A stretch of DNA of 64,000 nucleotides, from the NCBI GenBank assembly GCA_963971285.1, contig OZ020250.1, positions 13,190,499-13,254,498 on the forward strand. Reading direction: 5' to 3'. Below, piece after piece: positions 63,406 to 64,000 of the stretch (within the stretch, counting starts at the first letter, position 1; every line of letters starts with the position of its first letter). Both the position numbers and the translations under genes were made by a program. The DNA comes from Astropecten irregularis. Taxonomy: Eukaryota > Echinodermata > Asteroidea > Paxillosida > Astropectinidae. The notes beneath the pieces were generated by a model. It saw only the letters and a program-made list of their open reading frames with translations, made no database searches and had not been told where the DNA came from.

Positions 63406-63588
63406 GGTCATCAGAGTTAATCGCATCCCTTAACGGCGGGCGCAGTAATTTATCTGTTATAACAAGAAGGTTCTTGCAAAAAGCAGAGATTTATTTGTAG
63501 CAGAGATGCAACTTTCCAGATTTTAACCTGAAATCGGATTTGTTTTGCTTAAATTCTGATTTTTGTTCCCTCTTTAAATGTTTTGAAC

Positions 63589-63752
63589 AGGGCTCCAAGC
63601 TTGTGACGTCACATTCAGAAGTTCGGACAAACAAGTCGCACGTGGCCCCATTAACTTACATGTAAATGTTGTGATATTTGTCCGAACATCCAGGTAATAA
63701 CAGCTGTCGGTATTAAGGGCGTATTTTATAAATAGGTAGAACACAGAACCCT
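63589..63752. mobile_element. MITE, relative of 4029-4205 (inverted)
   Basis: AGGGCTCCAAGCTTGTGACG and GAACACAGAACCCT are the worn ends. GAAGTTCGGACAAACAAGTCG and TTGTCCGAACATCC match the 4029 element in reverse. Confidence 0.65.
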
Positions 63753-63786
63753 AGTGTACAATTTTTTCAAGTCTCCTTTGATGATA

Positions 63787-63965
63787 CAGTGGAACGCCGC
63801 TATAACGAACATGCTGGGATGTGCAGAAATTGTTAGTTATAGTGGTCATTCATAATAGTACAAAATGTTCAGCATGCCGATACATTGTACATGAAAACTG
63901 GGAGCCAAGGATGATGTTCGATATAGCAAAATGTTTGGTATAGTGGTGTTCGTGCCGTTCCACTG
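63787..63965. mobile_element. Pogo/Tigger-like MITE, TA-flanked
   Basis: CAGTGGAACGCCGCTATAAC and GTTCGTGCCGTTCCACTG with TA on both sides. The inner AAGGATGATGTTCG and TTAGTTATAGTGGTCATT match 2940-3128. Confidence 0.75.
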
Positions 63966-64000
63966 TATTCACTATTAAAATATCTTCTGGGGCACTGTCT

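Overview
The window is animal nuclear DNA: AT-rich, intron-rich and full of transposon remnants. Four conserved or gene-like loci can be reconstructed exon by exon. The mix of repeats (CR1/L2-type LINE, tRNA-derived SINEs, pogo-like elements, many palindromic MITEs) together with animal-type SEM1, BZW and ULK4 genes suggests an invertebrate deuterostome, probably an echinoderm such as a sea star. That taxonomic guess is inference; the species cannot be read from the sequence.

Layout. 1-4.4 kb: intergenic, mostly MITEs and one SINE. 4.48-10.47 kb, minus: SEM1/DSS1, three exons, with a nearly intact L2-type retrotransposon on the opposite strand inside intron 1. 10.5-17.9 kb: intergenic, with a 1.9-kb palindrome and a 1-kb 18-bp minisatellite. 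17.95-36.77 kb, plus: BZW1/2 (5MP, an eIF5 mimic), 14 coding exons, 422 aa. Its introns hold two repeated families of box C/D snoRNA-like sequences. 40.53-55.40 kb, minus: a 19-exon gene for a predicted 580-aa secreted, acidic protein with one thyroglobulin type-1 domain and repeated short exons. It converges tail-to-tail on BZW, and I do not recognise it as a named family. 58.39-63.18 kb, minus: the last six coding exons of ULK4, which continues beyond the right edge.

How they relate. SEM1 (proteasome lid and BRCA2 partner), BZW (translation control) and ULK4 (pseudokinase with a HEAT/ARM tail) are ordinary cellular genes with no obvious shared pathway. BZW probably doubles as a small-RNA host gene: one 73-76 nt C/D-like unit lies in each of introns 1-4, nearly invariant while its flanks diverge. 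A second C/D-like unit of about 98 nt occurs as identical copies in introns 5 and 9, with a decayed relative in intron 10. This host arrangement and the modular secreted protein are the two most interesting things here.

All exon models come from reading splice signals, frame continuity and remembered family sequence. In the three complete genes the summed exon lengths are divisible by three (255, 1269 and 1743 nt), which supports the models. No alignment or folding program was run, and transposon boundaries are approximate.
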